From Muribaculaceae bacterium (GTDB lineage Bacteria > Bacteroidota > Bacteroidia > Bacteroidales > Muribaculaceae): 64,000 nt of DNA. The notes under the pieces are model-generated. The model was not told the origin of the DNA. It saw nothing but the letters and a program-made list of their open reading frames with translations, and made no database searches. A program made the position numbers and the translations under genes. Below, piece by piece: positions 35,008-44,760 of this stretch (position 1 is the stretch's first letter; each line of letters opens with the position of its first letter). The DNA lies in the NCBI GenBank assembly GCA_022510425.1, contig JAFLTO010000013.1:1-64000 (forward strand). The letters run 5' to 3'.

Positions 35008-35757
35008 ATGAAAATAGCTATAATTGGATACGGCCGCATGGGTCATCTTGTAGAAGAAGTAGCAAAAAGCAGAGGTCTTCACATCAGTTGTGTTATTGAT
35101 GCTGATGATATAGATAAATTCGCGAGCGATGAATTCAAAAAATCTGATGTTGCAATCGAATTCTCTACTCCTTCCACAGCCATTGAGGGTATTCTGTCCT
35201 GTTTTGCAGCCAAAGTGCCGGTAGTGGTAGGAACTACCGGATGGGACAAGGATTTACCCACTATCAAAGATATGTGTGAGAAAGGTCAAGGCACAGTGCT
35301 CTACGCTTCAAATTTTTCAATCGGCATGAATATCTTCATGGCTTTAAACCGTTATGTCACTAACATTATGAACGGTTTTGAAGCCTATGACCCATCACTT
35401 TTGGAAATACATCATGTCCACAAACTTGACCATCCTTCCGGAACAGCTATTACATTGGCAAATGAATTGACAGCCATTTCCACACGTTTTAAAAAATGGA
35501 TAGAGAAAGAACTTGGTGAAAAACCTGAAAAAGGATTTTTACCTATATACCATAAACGTGAGGGGGAAGTGCCCGGCATTCACACAATCACATGGGAATC
35601 GGACTGTGATTCTATTGTCATGACACACGACGCTAAAAACCGTCTTGGATTCGCTCGAGGAGCAGTTAGCGCAGCCCAATGGTTAGCAGGGAAGAAAGGA
35701 TTCTATTCTATAGGAGATTTTCTCTCCGATGTGACAAAGACTAAGGGGATATTTTAG
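35008..35757 (+). CDS. dapB: 4-hydroxy-tetrahydrodipicolinate reductase
   Basis: A 249-residue DapB. The NAD(P)-binding motif is IAIIGYGRMGHLVEE (about 3-17), VVVGTTGWD follows near 74-82, and the DapB signature is EIHHVHKLDHPSGTAIT (about 131-147), with the catalytic histidine pair and the lysine. It reduces the cyclic product of DapA, in the diaminopimelate/lysine pathway needed for peptidoglycan. No other dap gene is nearby; it is followed after 45 bp by signal peptidase I, with a short TTAGGGAT-like repeat between. Confidence 0.95.
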   Translation: MKIAIIGYGRMGHLVEEVAKSRGLHISCVIDADDIDKFASDEFKKSDVAIEFSTPSTAIEGILSCFAAKVPVVVGTTGWDKDLPTIKDMCEKGQGTVLYASNFSIGMNIFMALNRYVTNIMNGFEAYDPSLLEIHHVHKLDHPSGTAITLANELTAISTRFKKWIEKELGEKPEKGFLPIYHKREGEVPGIHTITWESDCDSIVMTHDAKNRLGFARGAVSAAQWLAGKKGFYSIGDFLSDVTKTKGIF

Positions 35758-35790
35758 GGATGAGTGTTTCGGTATTAGGGATGAAATGTA
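35753..35790 (+). repeat. TTAGGGAT-type repeat
   Basis: The dapB stop runs into TTTTAGGGATGAG and then GGTATTAGGGATGAAATG, the same short units as at 102-143 and 2388-2478. Confidence 0.5.
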
Positions 35791-35802
35791 AAGAGATTTG
35801 AG

Positions 35803-37254
35803 ATGCCTGGAGGTAAAAACAGACTTAATAAAAAAGAGAATTATTCATTTAAAGAGAGAATAACGAATGTAAAGACAACCCGTTGGATTCGTTTTGGGAT
35901 TGTGTCATTGATTTTCTTTCTTTGGGTGATCTGGATGGGCAATCCATGGTTACTTCTCTTATGGTTACTTTTGGTGGATATCTATATCACCAATTTTATT
36001 CCATGGACATGGTGGAAAAACACCACAGGCCCCACAAGAGTTGTGATGGGTTGGGTAGATGCTATCATTTATGCCTTAATATTAGTCTATTTCATTTTTG
36101 CATTCATAGGCCAAAACTATATGATACCCTCCTCGAGTCTTGAAAAATCTTTACTCGTAGGAGATTATCTTTGGGTAAATAAAGCTCTGTACGGACCTCG
36201 GGTCCCCCAGACCCCTCTTCATTTCCCCTTGGAACAACACACACTCCCAATTATCAATACAAAGAGTTATCTTGAGTATCCTCAACTCCCCTATCACCGT
36301 CTACCGGGACTCAGAAGCATTAAAAGAGGAGATATCGTTGTGTTCAATTATCCCCAAGGCGACACAGTGACACTCAAGATTCAGAATCCTGATTATTATC
36401 AGATAATAGATAATCTTAAACAAAGCGGTATAAACAATCCTAAGGCATATATTGAGGCAAATCCCGAGATTTTCGGAGAAATAGTATATCGGCCTGTGGA
36501 TCGCAGGGAGAATTATGTGAAAAGAGCCATAGGACTCCCCGGTGAAAGACTAAAGATTAAAAACGATACCGTGTATATTAACGGCAAAGCTATTGTAGAA
36601 CCCACAAATGTTCAGTTCAACTATATAATTCCCGTTAAATCCATGATTCCCAATGCACGTTGGGAAGAAATCGGAGTAAGTCATGATGATTATGCTTCCG
36701 GAGCAAGCCTTGACGAATATGCCGGCACCTATTATTATAATATTCCACTCACTTATGATATGAAAAATAAGGTTGAGACCTGGCCGGAAATTTCAGGCCC
36801 TATTCTCACAGAAGCCCAGACGGGAAGATATGATCTGTCTACAGGCATTTTTCCTTTGGGTAATGAATATGGGTGGTCAAGGCCTGACATGGGCGAATTC
36901 TGGATACCACAACGTGGTAGCACACTTCACCTCACTCTCGACAATCTCCCTGTTTATGAAAGAGCTATCAGAGTGTATGAAAACAATGACCTCGAGGTGA
37001 AAGATGGCAAGATATATATCAATGGCGCACCTTCTGATTACTATACCTTCAAGTATGACTACTATTGGATGATGGGTGACAATCGCGACCGTAGCGCCGA
37101 CTCTCGTTATTGGGGATTTGTACCCGAAGACCATATCGTGGGGACCCCGATGTTTGTTTTCGCGAGCTTCGATAAAGACAAAGGTCTTCTCGATGGCAAG
37201 ATCCGTTGGGAAAGAATATTTATGCCGGCTAATCCCGACTCTGGCAAATGGTGA
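35803..37254 (+). CDS. lepB: Signal peptidase I, enlarged form
   Basis: A 483-residue type I leader peptidase. Three hydrophobic segments (about 28-46, 48-66 and 84-105) precede the catalytic domain. The nucleophile is Ser112 in IPSSSLEKSLLVGD (a Leu replaces the usual Met of SGSM), and the general base Lys240 is in YVKRAIGLPGERL; GDNRDRSADSRYWG (near the C-terminus) is box E. The distance from Ser to Lys is about 128 residues, more than twice that in E. coli, and a second insertion precedes box E, as in Bacteroidetes homologues. It removes signal peptides from exported proteins. It overlaps the following WbqC gene by 7 bp. Confidence 0.93.
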   Translation: MPGGKNRLNKKENYSFKERITNVKTTRWIRFGIVSLIFFLWVIWMGNPWLLLLWLLLVDIYITNFIPWTWWKNTTGPTRVVMGWVDAIIYALILVYFIFAFIGQNYMIPSSSLEKSLLVGDYLWVNKALYGPRVPQTPLHFPLEQHTLPIINTKSYLEYPQLPYHRLPGLRSIKRGDIVVFNYPQGDTVTLKIQNPDYYQIIDNLKQSGINNPKAYIEANPEIFGEIVYRPVDRRENYVKRAIGLPGERLKIKNDTVYINGKAIVEPTNVQFNYIIPVKSMIPNARWEEIGVSHDDYASGASLDEYAGTYYYNIPLTYDMKNKVETWPEISGPILTEAQTGRYDLSTGIFPLGNEYGWSRPDMGEFWIPQRGSTLHLTLDNLPVYERAIRVYENNDLEVKDGKIYINGAPSDYYTFKYDYYWMMGDNRDRSADSRYWGFVPEDHIVGTPMFVFASFDKDKGLLDGKIRWERIFMPANPDSGKW

Positions 37255-37829
37255 ACTTTCCTCCATTGATGCCATCTGCCTCTTGGTTAGGGCATTATTT
37301 GAAAGCCATAGCTAATGATGCATCAGAATCCCAAGCAATCCATATTGCCAATGAATCATTGGTGTCGACAAGAGAGTTCGGAAGATATGTCTTGTTTGAT
37401 CCCAGAGGCGAAAGGGTCACTCTTTCTTTAGCAGTGAACGGAGGGGGTCGCCAGCTCAGATATCCCGAAAAATTAACATGTATAACTCTATCGGAACATG
37501 GAGATTGGCGAAGAAACCATCTGAAAGCATTAGAGGCTTGTTTAGGGAAGAAACCCTTTTTCAATGATCTGTTTCCTTCTTTATCTGAATTATACTTGAA
37601 TAAAGAATTGTTGACTCTTGAAGATTTTAACACAACTTTATTAAAATTTTTATTCACTTTTATAGTTGGAAAAATAAATAAAACGGAAATTTCACGTTAT
37701 TTTAAAAACGAAACATGGATACAAAGGGGACAAGAAATCGCTTCAAGGATTAAACCGGAGGTTTCTTCTATTGAGGTGGCTTCCGCCTTCGGGAAAGAAT
37801 CTTTATTAGGTTTTTTGGCATTGAATTGA
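37248..37829 (+). CDS. WbqC family protein
   Basis: A 193-residue protein resembling the WbqC-like family: an opening segment with FPPLMPSASWLGHYLKAI, a central GRYVLFDPRGERVTLSLAV and HGDWRRNHLKALEACLGKKPFF, then DLFPSLSELYLNK. WbqC proteins occur in O-antigen and other loci and their activity is not established. It lacks a signal peptide. It overlaps signal peptidase by 7 bp and its last codons overlap an in-frame TTG of the next gene, which probably starts further downstream. Confidence 0.78.
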   Translation: MVNFPPLMPSASWLGHYLKAIANDASESQAIHIANESLVSTREFGRYVLFDPRGERVTLSLAVNGGGRQLRYPEKLTCITLSEHGDWRRNHLKALEACLGKKPFFNDLFPSLSELYLNKELLTLEDFNTTLLKFLFTFIVGKINKTEISRYFKNETWIQRGQEIASRIKPEVSSIEVASAFGKESLLGFLALN

Positions 37830-37850
37830 GCATTATTCGTTACTTTTTAT

Positions 37851-37858
37851 TAATTTTG
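37851..37858 (+). promoter_or_regulatory. -7 element of the DUF4294 gene
   Basis: TAATTTTG matches TAnnTTTG, 24 bp before the ATG at 37883. Its position rules in favour of the ATG over the TTG at 37826. Confidence 0.55.
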
Positions 37859-37882
37859 AGGTTCGAAAAAGGTCAATTTTTG

Positions 37883-38533
37883 ATGAAACGATTTGTGAGG
37901 ATTTTTGTTTGTGCCATGGTAATGGTTGGAGTTGGTATTGGGCAACGTGCCTTTGCCGACAAAGTCGACATTGCCTCACTGCCTCAAAATCCCACAGTTA
38001 AAGTCAAGGCATATAAAAGTTTCTATCGTTTTGTAGATGAATATGGCGATACTGTGAGGATGACCTTAATGCATGATGTGGTGGTTTATCCTCCGATGAA
38101 GTTCAAAAACAAGAAACAGGAAGAATTTTATTGGAGAACAGTAAGGGATGTAAGAAAGACCCTCCCTTACGCTAAACTCGCTTTCTCCACATTGTGTGAA
38201 ACTTATGAATATATCCAGACAATTCCCAATCAGAAACAAAGGGAACGGCATCTAAAGCAACTGGAAAGCGATATTTTCAATCAGTATAAGCCTGTGGTGA
38301 AGAATATGACCAAAGGGCAGGGAAAAATTCTTCTTAAACTTATCAACCGGGAGACGGATCAAAGTTCTTATAGCATAGTCAAGGCTTTCTTAGGGACGTT
38401 CCGCGCCGGATTCTGGCAAACTTTCGGAAGATTTTTCGGCATGAACATGAAGTCAGGATTCAAACCCGATAAAAATGATGAGGATGCGATAATAGAGCGT
38501 ATCGCCACACTTATAGAACAAGGAGCCCTGTAG
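37883..38533 (+). CDS. DUF4294 family exported protein
   Basis: A 216-residue protein with a signal peptide (about 1-26, ending RAFA) and the DUF4294 pattern: VDEYGDTVRMTLMHDVVVYPPMKF (split across residues about 50-73), then EEFYWRTVRDVRKTLPYAKLA and a C-terminal KPVVKNMTKGQGKILLKLINRETD block. The family is widespread in Bacteroidetes with no known activity. The ATG at 37883 is used because a promoter lies just upstream. The stop codon TAG sits in the loop of the terminator hairpin at 38520-38544, so the last residues are encoded by its 5' arm. Confidence 0.82.
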   Translation: MKRFVRIFVCAMVMVGVGIGQRAFADKVDIASLPQNPTVKVKAYKSFYRFVDEYGDTVRMTLMHDVVVYPPMKFKNKKQEEFYWRTVRDVRKTLPYAKLAFSTLCETYEYIQTIPNQKQRERHLKQLESDIFNQYKPVVKNMTKGQGKILLKLINRETDQSSYSIVKAFLGTFRAGFWQTFGRFFGMNMKSGFKPDKNDEDAIIERIATLIEQGAL

Positions 38534-38546
38534 TAGGGCTCCTTTA
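38520..38546 (+). terminator. Terminator containing the stop codon of the DUF4294 gene
   Basis: AAGGAGCCCT (38520-38529) pairs perfectly with AGGGCTCCTT (38535-38544), loop GTAGT, followed by a T-rich tract to about 38556. The TAG stop at 38531-38533 is in the loop. Confidence 0.85.
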
Positions 38547-38553
38547 ATTTTTT

Positions 38554-38814
38554 TTATTCTGCTCCTCCTTCTTCGCCTTCCACAGTCACTGCAGGAAGGG
38601 TTTCCTGAGGCGTTTGATCCTGAAGCGGTGCTTCCTGGATTTCTTCTACCGGTGCCGGTTCACGTGTGCGATCTTTGTAACTCCAGTCGATGAAGAACCA
38701 GATAATGATGCCGGCTATCACCAAACCTCCGATGATATAAAGCCACCAGTTATTCTTTTTGATGGGATGTGCAAACGGATCTTGATTCGGATCCTGATTC
38801 ATGTTGTCAGCCAT
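38554..38814 (-). CDS. Small single-span membrane protein
   Basis: An 86-residue protein: a hydrophilic, Asn/Asp-rich start (MADNMNQDPNQDPFAHP), a single membrane helix (about 23-42, WWLYIIGGLVIAGIIIWFF) and an acidic Pro/Gln/Glu-rich tail. The basic residues before the helix (KKNN) suggest the N-terminus is cytoplasmic and the acidic tail periplasmic. No family was recognised. A -7 element lies about 65 bp upstream. Probably real given normal composition and promoter, with unknown function. Confidence 0.65.
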   Translation of the reverse strand: MADNMNQDPNQDPFAHPIKKNNWWLYIIGGLVIAGIIIWFFIDWSYKDRTREPAPVEEIQEAPLQDQTPQETLPAVTVEGEEGGAE

Positions 38815-38875
38815 TGTATTTTAAGGTTTTTGTTAATTTGCTAATTTATTTCCTCGTTCCTTTCAGACTATTCAA

Positions 38876-38883
38876 CAAAATTA
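38876..38883 (-). promoter_or_regulatory. -7 element of the small membrane protein gene
   Basis: The minus strand reads TAATTTTG, matching TAnnTTTG, 62 bp before the ATG at 38814. Confidence 0.45.
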
Positions 38884-38931
38884 CACAAAAGTTTTTATAA
38901 TACTTAATTTAATTACAAAAAATTTCTATTT

Positions 38932-40242
38932 TTAGCGACCTGTGGCAATAAGATAAGCAGAACGGGCCGTGCAAAAATTGCCATAGGCTGTCATATATCT
39001 GTCTTCAGCTTCTTTTCTGCTCGTTTCTGCCTCAAGCAAATCTGAGAGAGTAGACATCCCAGCTTCATAATACATTTTGTTGAGATATAAATTCTCCTCA
39101 CTTTGTGCTATACCCTCCTTTTCTATTTCCATTTTACGATGAGCAGCGGTGAGATTATTCCATTTGTCTTGCATCTCTATCTGCAATTGTTCTGAAAGAT
39201 CTTCCAGTTCATTCTTTGCATTCGTAAGTTCCAGATTCCTGCGTTTTATTCCATAAGCACCACTCCACCATCCGGTGAGGGGCACTGTCAAAGCCAACTG
39301 TATCGACCCGAAATTATGATTCTGTTCCAGTAAGTCGTGGCAATACCAGCCGGCGCCCAATGCCAATGTGGGAAGATTACTCCCTATCTCCATTCTCTTT
39401 TCAAGCTTTTTAGCTTCAACGTTTTTGAGCAACAATTGGTAGTCGGAGGTAAATGGGAGCGCGCTCTCAGTAGGTGTATATAAATCCAAAGGATATGGAG
39501 GCAAATTTACGGGTACATCAGCCACAATATCTATATTACCCCTAACACCTAATCCCACATATTGACCCAATAGCATTTTTACTAATAGAATACCATTCTC
39601 AAGGTCTACCTTGTCGGCCATGTAATTGTTTCTTTTCAACTGCACCTTAAGCAAGTCATTCCTTGTGATTAAACCTGCATCCACCATCACTTTCACCTGA
39701 TTCTCCAAAGTGTCTAAGAATGAGACAGCGGTTTCAAGCACATTTTTTGTGGATTTCAAGGTATTCAGTTTCCAAAAAAGTGTTTCTGTGGTCAACCTGA
39801 GCTCATTGTCTGTCTGTTGCTGACGTAATTTGGCCACTTCTTCCCCCACGGCTGCCAATTTATTGCCATTTATAATCAAACCACCTGTAAAGATGGGTTG
39901 CAAAGCCTGTACCCCGGCCACTTTCCCTTTCTTTATCAAGCCCAATTCCACTATGTCAAGGAGATTATATTGCAGGATGTCATGATTTGCCCAGAATGCC
40001 ATACCCATGGCGGCAATCTCCGGAAAATATTTAGTGAATGCCTCTCTTCTTAAATTCACTGCAGCCTCCACTTCATTCTTGGAATTAAGTGCCTTCCTGT
40101 TGTTTTCCAATGCCATGGCAACACATTGTTCCAAGGTCAGTATAGAATCCTTTTGCTCCTGTGCCTTTATACTGAATGTTGTTCCTTGCAATATGATCGT
40201 TCCTAACAATACTGCAAAAACAATATTTATCCTTTTTCTCAT
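38932..40242 (-). CDS. TolC-family outer-membrane efflux channel
   Basis: A 436-residue outer-membrane factor. A signal peptide (about 1-27, ending in IKA) is followed by the duplicated TolC pattern of long helices and short beta segments: LTLEQCVAMALENNRKALNSKNEVEAA opens repeat 1 and DLYTPTESALPFTSDYQLLLKNVEAKKLE repeat 2, with GWYCHDLLEQNHNFGSIQLALTVPL between. It would form the trimeric exit duct for the RND pump encoded just upstream in the operon. Third gene of the unit adaptor-pump-channel, 44 bp after the pump. Confidence 0.9.
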   Translation of the reverse strand: MRKRINIVFAVLLGTIILQGTTFSIKAQEQKDSILTLEQCVAMALENNRKALNSKNEVEAAVNLRREAFTKYFPEIAAMGMAFWANHDILQYNLLDIVELGLIKKGKVAGVQALQPIFTGGLIINGNKLAAVGEEVAKLRQQQTDNELRLTTETLFWKLNTLKSTKNVLETAVSFLDTLENQVKVMVDAGLITRNDLLKVQLKRNNYMADKVDLENGILLVKMLLGQYVGLGVRGNIDIVADVPVNLPPYPLDLYTPTESALPFTSDYQLLLKNVEAKKLEKRMEIGSNLPTLALGAGWYCHDLLEQNHNFGSIQLALTVPLTGWWSGAYGIKRRNLELTNAKNELEDLSEQLQIEMQDKWNNLTAAHRKMEIEKEGIAQSEENLYLNKMYYEAGMSTLSDLLEAETSRKEAEDRYMTAYGNFCTARSAYLIATGR

Positions 40243-40286
40243 TTCTTTCTATCTGTCACTTATTTCTCTTCCTACTCCCTGTTTTC

Positions 40287-43200
40287 TTAAACCAAATGGG
40301 TCTCCAACGGTTCTTTCAAAGGTTGGTTAGCCTGCGGTCCCCTGTTCTTTATCAAGCAATATGCCACCGGTATAACTGTAAGTATATAAATCATAGTAAT
40401 CGGTGTTCCCCAGAAAATAACCACACCCATAGGCTTCCAAAGAGCGCTATCACCCACCACCATCGGCAATACACCCATTGTGGCCGCAGCCGATGTCAGA
40501 AATATTGGTCTCATCCTTCTTTTGGAAGCTTGAAAGATGGAATTCCATACATTTTGGCCCTGATTCCTTAACTCTTCGGCATAATCAAGCAGCACTATAG
40601 CATTTCTCACCAAAATTCCCATCAGTGAAATCAGTCCCAATACACATGTCAATGATATCGCCACATCCTGGATTCTGAGACCTATGGCTGCTCCGGGAAT
40701 ACACAGCAATAGACATAACAAGAGCAAAATAGCTGTGGAGACATCAGCATAATGCAAAAGCAATATGAAAAATATTATTACAACCGCTATTACAAGTCCC
40801 AGTACAATCTTAGGAAGGGTGGTCATAGTGTTTTCCCAGTCGCCTCCTTTTTCAATCGTCACACCTTCGGGCAATTGTATTTTAGCCAGACTATCGCTCA
40901 ATGCCACAGTTCTGTCTATCACGTTTATATTTCTTTGCACATCAGCGATCATCGCCACAGTCGGAGTACCCCCGAAATGCACGATTTGCCCTTTATGTAA
41001 CTCGGGCTTAAGTTCCGAAATCTGTCTCAGAGGAACATTTCCTACCACGTTTGCCGGGATCGGCTGGTCAAGTAATTCCCCGGGAGTGGCTCGTGTGGCA
41101 GTAGAAGTTTTCAATACAACAGGTATCCCATAAGTTCCTTCCCATACGGTGGCTATAGGTAAACCGGAACTGAAACGGCTGAAAAGCGTTCCTTCCAACA
41201 TCAGGCTGTTGACACCGAGTCTCTGAGCCTTTGTAGGATCAGGCGTTATGGTTGCAGACATCAATGGCACACCCAATGTGGAATGTACATTTCTTAGGCC
41301 CGGAACTCTTCGAGCTATCTGCATTGCAGTGTCGCAAAATTGTTGAAGCACCGCTTCGTCTTCACCTTTGAATCTGAATTCTATCTGATTGGCCGCAATT
41401 GAATAATTCAATTGCTTGAAACGTATGATTGCATCAGGGAACCAGCTTTCGTAGGTGTCGGCATATCTGTTAAGAACATCAATCGTTGCCTGGTTATTCT
41501 TGGTATTCACAATAAATTGGGCATAGTTTGGACCTCCAATCTGTGGTGCGTAGGTGGTCTGGAATCTCGGTGACGAACAGCCATGAAATGAGGCTATCGA
41601 CACCACATCAGGATCCTGTGACAATATTTTCTCCAATGAATCAGCCACTTGGCTCGTACGGTTCACCGGAGTGCCCGCAGGGAGAAATATCTCAACAGCA
41701 AACTGATTTCTCTCCGCTATCGGCATAAGTTGCATAGGGGTTGTAACAAACATCCACGCACACAATACAATAGAGACAATCGCAACAATTATTGTGGTCT
41801 TAGGCCAGGCAAAACATAGCCTTATAAGCCAATCATAGCCTTTCTGCATTACGGAGAAAATGGTGAATTTCTTCTTTCCGCTCTTCAACGCATCTTCCTG
41901 AAGTTTATAGATGGGTTTCTTTATCATTTTGTATTGCAGGAAGGGCACCAACAATTCAGCAATAATCAATGACACGAAAAGAATGATGGAAAGCCCCCAT
42001 GGGAAATCGTTGAGGAAGTCGCGAAACATTCCCGTCATTGTGAAGAGGAATGGGAAAAATGTGATCGATATGGCGAGTGTGGCGGAAAAAATAGCTTTGA
42101 AGAATTCAGTGCCGGCACGCAATGTTGCCGAGTAATGGTCGACACCCTCTGAAATCAATTCAACATAATCGTCGATAATCACAACCGAGTTGTCTACTAT
42201 CATACCTAACGATAGGATAAGACAAGCCAAGGTGACGGTGTTGAGTTCTATTCCGAAAATATAGAACAGAGCCAAGGAAATGAAAATAGAGATAGGAATG
42301 GTCATAGAGGCAATCAGCGCCACCTTGAACGGCAACAATATCATTATCACCACCAATACTGCCACAACAGCAATCAGAAGCTCCACCAAGAAATAATTCA
42401 CGGAATTATTCACCACCACAGGTTGGTCGGTGATATTGAAGAGAGTGACAGAAGATGGCAATGTCTCTTTGAATTTATCAATCCTTGCCTTCACTTCCTT
42501 GCCCATCTCAACCACATTGTAGCCGTCTTTCATGCCAATGCTCAGAAGAATACATTTTTCGAAGTTATTGGTGATATAACTTTCCGGATCAGGATATTCT
42601 CTACGGATATCAGCGATATCCCTGAGTCTTAACACAGATCCCTCGGGTGTGCTAAGCACTACAATATTGGCTATTTCATCAACCGACGAAACAGGATTTT
42701 CCACATAAATGGGAGAAGTGTAATCCTCACTTTTTAGTGACCCTCCGGTAGTCTTGAATCCTTGAGCCAAGAGAGTTGCACCCAAAGTTTCCTCTCTGAC
42801 GGCGTAATGTTGCAATTTCTGAGGATCAAGATATATTCCTATTTGTTCGTTTTGTTTGCCATATACGGTCATCGAACCCACGCTTTCCACAGGTCGGATG
42901 GCATCTTTAAGACCATCCATATATTCATCAAGTTCCCTGTAGGTTTTGTCATTGCTCTGCATTGTGATAAGCAATGAGGAGGTGGCTCCGAAGTTGCTTA
43001 TCGTCTCAACTCCCAACACCCCGGGAGGGAGTTTCAATTTTTCGGCTTCCATCCCAAGTTTAAACTCGTTCCAGAAACTTTCGGTATGCTCCACATCATT
43101 GTCAAGTTCCACGAAAATGATTACTGTACCTGCTGTCACTTGGGAGTGGGTATTTTTTTTGTTGACCTCCTTATAAGAGAAGATGTAATCCTCGAGAGGT

Positions 43201-43463
43201 TTGAGCACCTCTTCCTCCATTTGCTCGACAGAAGCTCCGGGATATAGAGCAGCCACCACACCTTCCCTGACAGTGAAGGACGGAAACTCCTGCTTCTGCA
43301 TCACATCCAGGGCATATATACCGAACGCCATGATGAGTGCAAGAATCATGATTATCTCCTTGCTGTAGCGCATACCCATCACTACAATGGGGTTAGGTTT
43401 TGGTGCAGCCTGTGGATTTTCTGACTGTGTTGAAGTATTATTTGTTTGATTCTGATCCGCCAT
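40287..43463 (-). CDS. RND efflux pump subunit (AcrB/MexB-like family)
   Basis: A 1058-residue resistance-nodulation-division transporter. It has twelve membrane helices in two halves, with large periplasmic loops after helices 1 and 7. Helix 4 carries LGMIVDNSVVIIDDYVELI (about residues 415-433) with the aspartate of the proton relay; the N-terminal pore region starts GVVAALYPGASVEQMEEEV. The sequence type is the hydrophobic/amphiphilic drug-export branch rather than the metal exporters, though substrate is not visible. It sits between an adaptor gene (12 bp upstream) and a TolC-type channel, forming a tripartite pump. Confidence 0.93.
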   Translation of the reverse strand: MADQNQTNNTSTQSENPQAAPKPNPIVVMGMRYSKEIIMILALIMAFGIYALDVMQKQEFPSFTVREGVVAALYPGASVEQMEEEVLKPLEDYIFSYKEVNKKNTHSQVTAGTVIIFVELDNDVEHTESFWNEFKLGMEAEKLKLPPGVLGVETISNFGATSSLLITMQSNDKTYRELDEYMDGLKDAIRPVESVGSMTVYGKQNEQIGIYLDPQKLQHYAVREETLGATLLAQGFKTTGGSLKSEDYTSPIYVENPVSSVDEIANIVVLSTPEGSVLRLRDIADIRREYPDPESYITNNFEKCILLSIGMKDGYNVVEMGKEVKARIDKFKETLPSSVTLFNITDQPVVVNNSVNYFLVELLIAVVAVLVVIMILLPFKVALIASMTIPISIFISLALFYIFGIELNTVTLACLILSLGMIVDNSVVIIDDYVELISEGVDHYSATLRAGTEFFKAIFSATLAISITFFPFLFTMTGMFRDFLNDFPWGLSIILFVSLIIAELLVPFLQYKMIKKPIYKLQEDALKSGKKKFTIFSVMQKGYDWLIRLCFAWPKTTIIVAIVSIVLCAWMFVTTPMQLMPIAERNQFAVEIFLPAGTPVNRTSQVADSLEKILSQDPDVVSIASFHGCSSPRFQTTYAPQIGGPNYAQFIVNTKNNQATIDVLNRYADTYESWFPDAIIRFKQLNYSIAANQIEFRFKGEDEAVLQQFCDTAMQIARRVPGLRNVHSTLGVPLMSATITPDPTKAQRLGVNSLMLEGTLFSRFSSGLPIATVWEGTYGIPVVLKTSTATRATPGELLDQPIPANVVGNVPLRQISELKPELHKGQIVHFGGTPTVAMIADVQRNINVIDRTVALSDSLAKIQLPEGVTIEKGGDWENTMTTLPKIVLGLVIAVVIIFFILLLHYADVSTAILLLLCLLLCIPGAAIGLRIQDVAISLTCVLGLISLMGILVRNAIVLLDYAEELRNQGQNVWNSIFQASKRRMRPIFLTSAAATMGVLPMVVGDSALWKPMGVVIFWGTPITMIYILTVIPVAYCLIKNRGPQANQPLKEPLETHLV

Positions 43464-43475
43464 ATCAAAACGGTT

Positions 43476-44567
43476 TTATAAACCCCTTGTAGAGGCTTGG
43501 GGGTTCACCTTACTTCCACTTCCCACTTTCTGCATGCCCTCCACAATCACAAAGTCTCCTTCTTTTAATCCGGAAGTAACTGCAATACCGTTGGCCACGA
43601 ATTCATCCACCTCTACGAATCTTCGTTGGGCAACACTATCCTTCACAACCCATACAAACCAGCGGTTGTCATGATTAAGCAAAACAGAACCCGAAGGTAA
43701 AATTATATTTTCGGATTGGGATTGAGCTTCAACATCATTTGATGCAGATTCCCGCTTTTCAAACACAACGTTTGCTATCATGCCCGGAAGTATCTTCCCG
43801 TTAGTTAACGGAAGGCTTACTTTCACTTCGTAAGAACGTGTCAAAGGATCGGCTGTTATGGCTTTATTAGTCACCTTTCCTTCAACAGGTTCAATTCCCG
43901 GAGTGTCGAAAGAGATCTTTGCTTTCTGTCCTTTTTTGAATTTCGAGATTTCATTTTCGGAAATTGGGACGACTACTTCCAGATCGTCGGTAGAAACAAT
44001 TTCGTATATTGGCTGCACCGGAATAACAGTTTGCCCCGGTTCAACAAATTTCTGACTCACAGTTCCTCCCACCGGTGAATAAAGCGAAGCATCCCTGAGA
44101 GTTCTGTCGGCCATTTCGGCAGCATTTTGTGCTTGTGCAAGTTTTTGTTGGATCTCCACCCATTTTATGTCGGGGAGTGCATTGGCATCATGAAGTTTTT
44201 TAAGTCGTTCGTATCCGTCTTGAGCTTCCGCAAGTTGGGCGTAGGCTATATTCTTGGCATTCTCGTAATCACCGGCTCTCACTTTCCCAAGCAATTGCCC
44301 CTTACTCACTTTCTGACCCTCTTTGGCAAAAAGAGATTCCACAGTGCCACTCACAGAAAAACTCAAGGTGGTAGAAGAGCCGGCTTTTACTGTAGCCGGG
44401 TATTCCCTACTCTCAATTTGTGAATTGCCTGTGATTTGAATCACAGAAACTTTCACGGGTGGAGCAACAGTGGGGCTTTCCTTCTTCTTATCCTTACATG
44501 ATATGCCTCCAAATCCAAATAATATACTGATTATTAGCAAATAACCAATACTTATGCTTTTTTTCAT
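43476..44567 (-). CDS. RND periplasmic adaptor (membrane fusion protein)
   Basis: A 363-residue adaptor. The ATG at 44567 is chosen over an upstream GTG/ATG extension to 44591 because it begins a lipoprotein signal, MKKSISIGYLLIISILFGFGG followed by ISC; Cys24 is the probable lipidation site. The lipoyl half-motifs flank a helical hairpin: SGTVESLFAKEGQKVSKGQLLGKV (split across about 62-85) and YSPVGGTVSQKFVEPGQTV (about 160-178). The beta-barrel part includes VVPISENEISKFKKGQKAKIS. First gene of the leftward efflux operon; a -7 element lies 22 bp upstream. Confidence 0.9.
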   Translation of the reverse strand: MKKSISIGYLLIISILFGFGGISCKDKKKESPTVAPPVKVSVIQITGNSQIESREYPATVKAGSSTTLSFSVSGTVESLFAKEGQKVSKGQLLGKVRAGDYENAKNIAYAQLAEAQDGYERLKKLHDANALPDIKWVEIQQKLAQAQNAAEMADRTLRDASLYSPVGGTVSQKFVEPGQTVIPVQPIYEIVSTDDLEVVVPISENEISKFKKGQKAKISFDTPGIEPVEGKVTNKAITADPLTRSYEVKVSLPLTNGKILPGMIANVVFEKRESASNDVEAQSQSENIILPSGSVLLNHDNRWFVWVVKDSVAQRRFVEVDEFVANGIAVTSGLKEGDFVIVEGMQKVGSGSKVNPQASTRGL

Positions 44568-44588
44568 GTTTATAGCGGTTTGAATATG

Positions 44589-44596
44589 CAAATTTA
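44589..44596 (-). promoter_or_regulatory. -7 element of the RND efflux operon
   Basis: The minus strand reads TAAATTTG, matching TAnnTTTG, 22 bp before the ATG at 44567. No regulator gene adjoins the operon. Confidence 0.55.
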
Positions 44597-44760
44597 GATT
44601 TTATTTTTGTAAAATCTGTTTTAAAAGAAATAATATTACGCCCCTATCATCTTCTCTAGAGTTCCATCAGTTTCTCCATTTTTATTATGGTTTATTGTTT
44701 AAGAGCAAATTTATAGGAGAGTTGAGAATTTTTCTTTATATTCGCACAAAAGGAGTAAGT

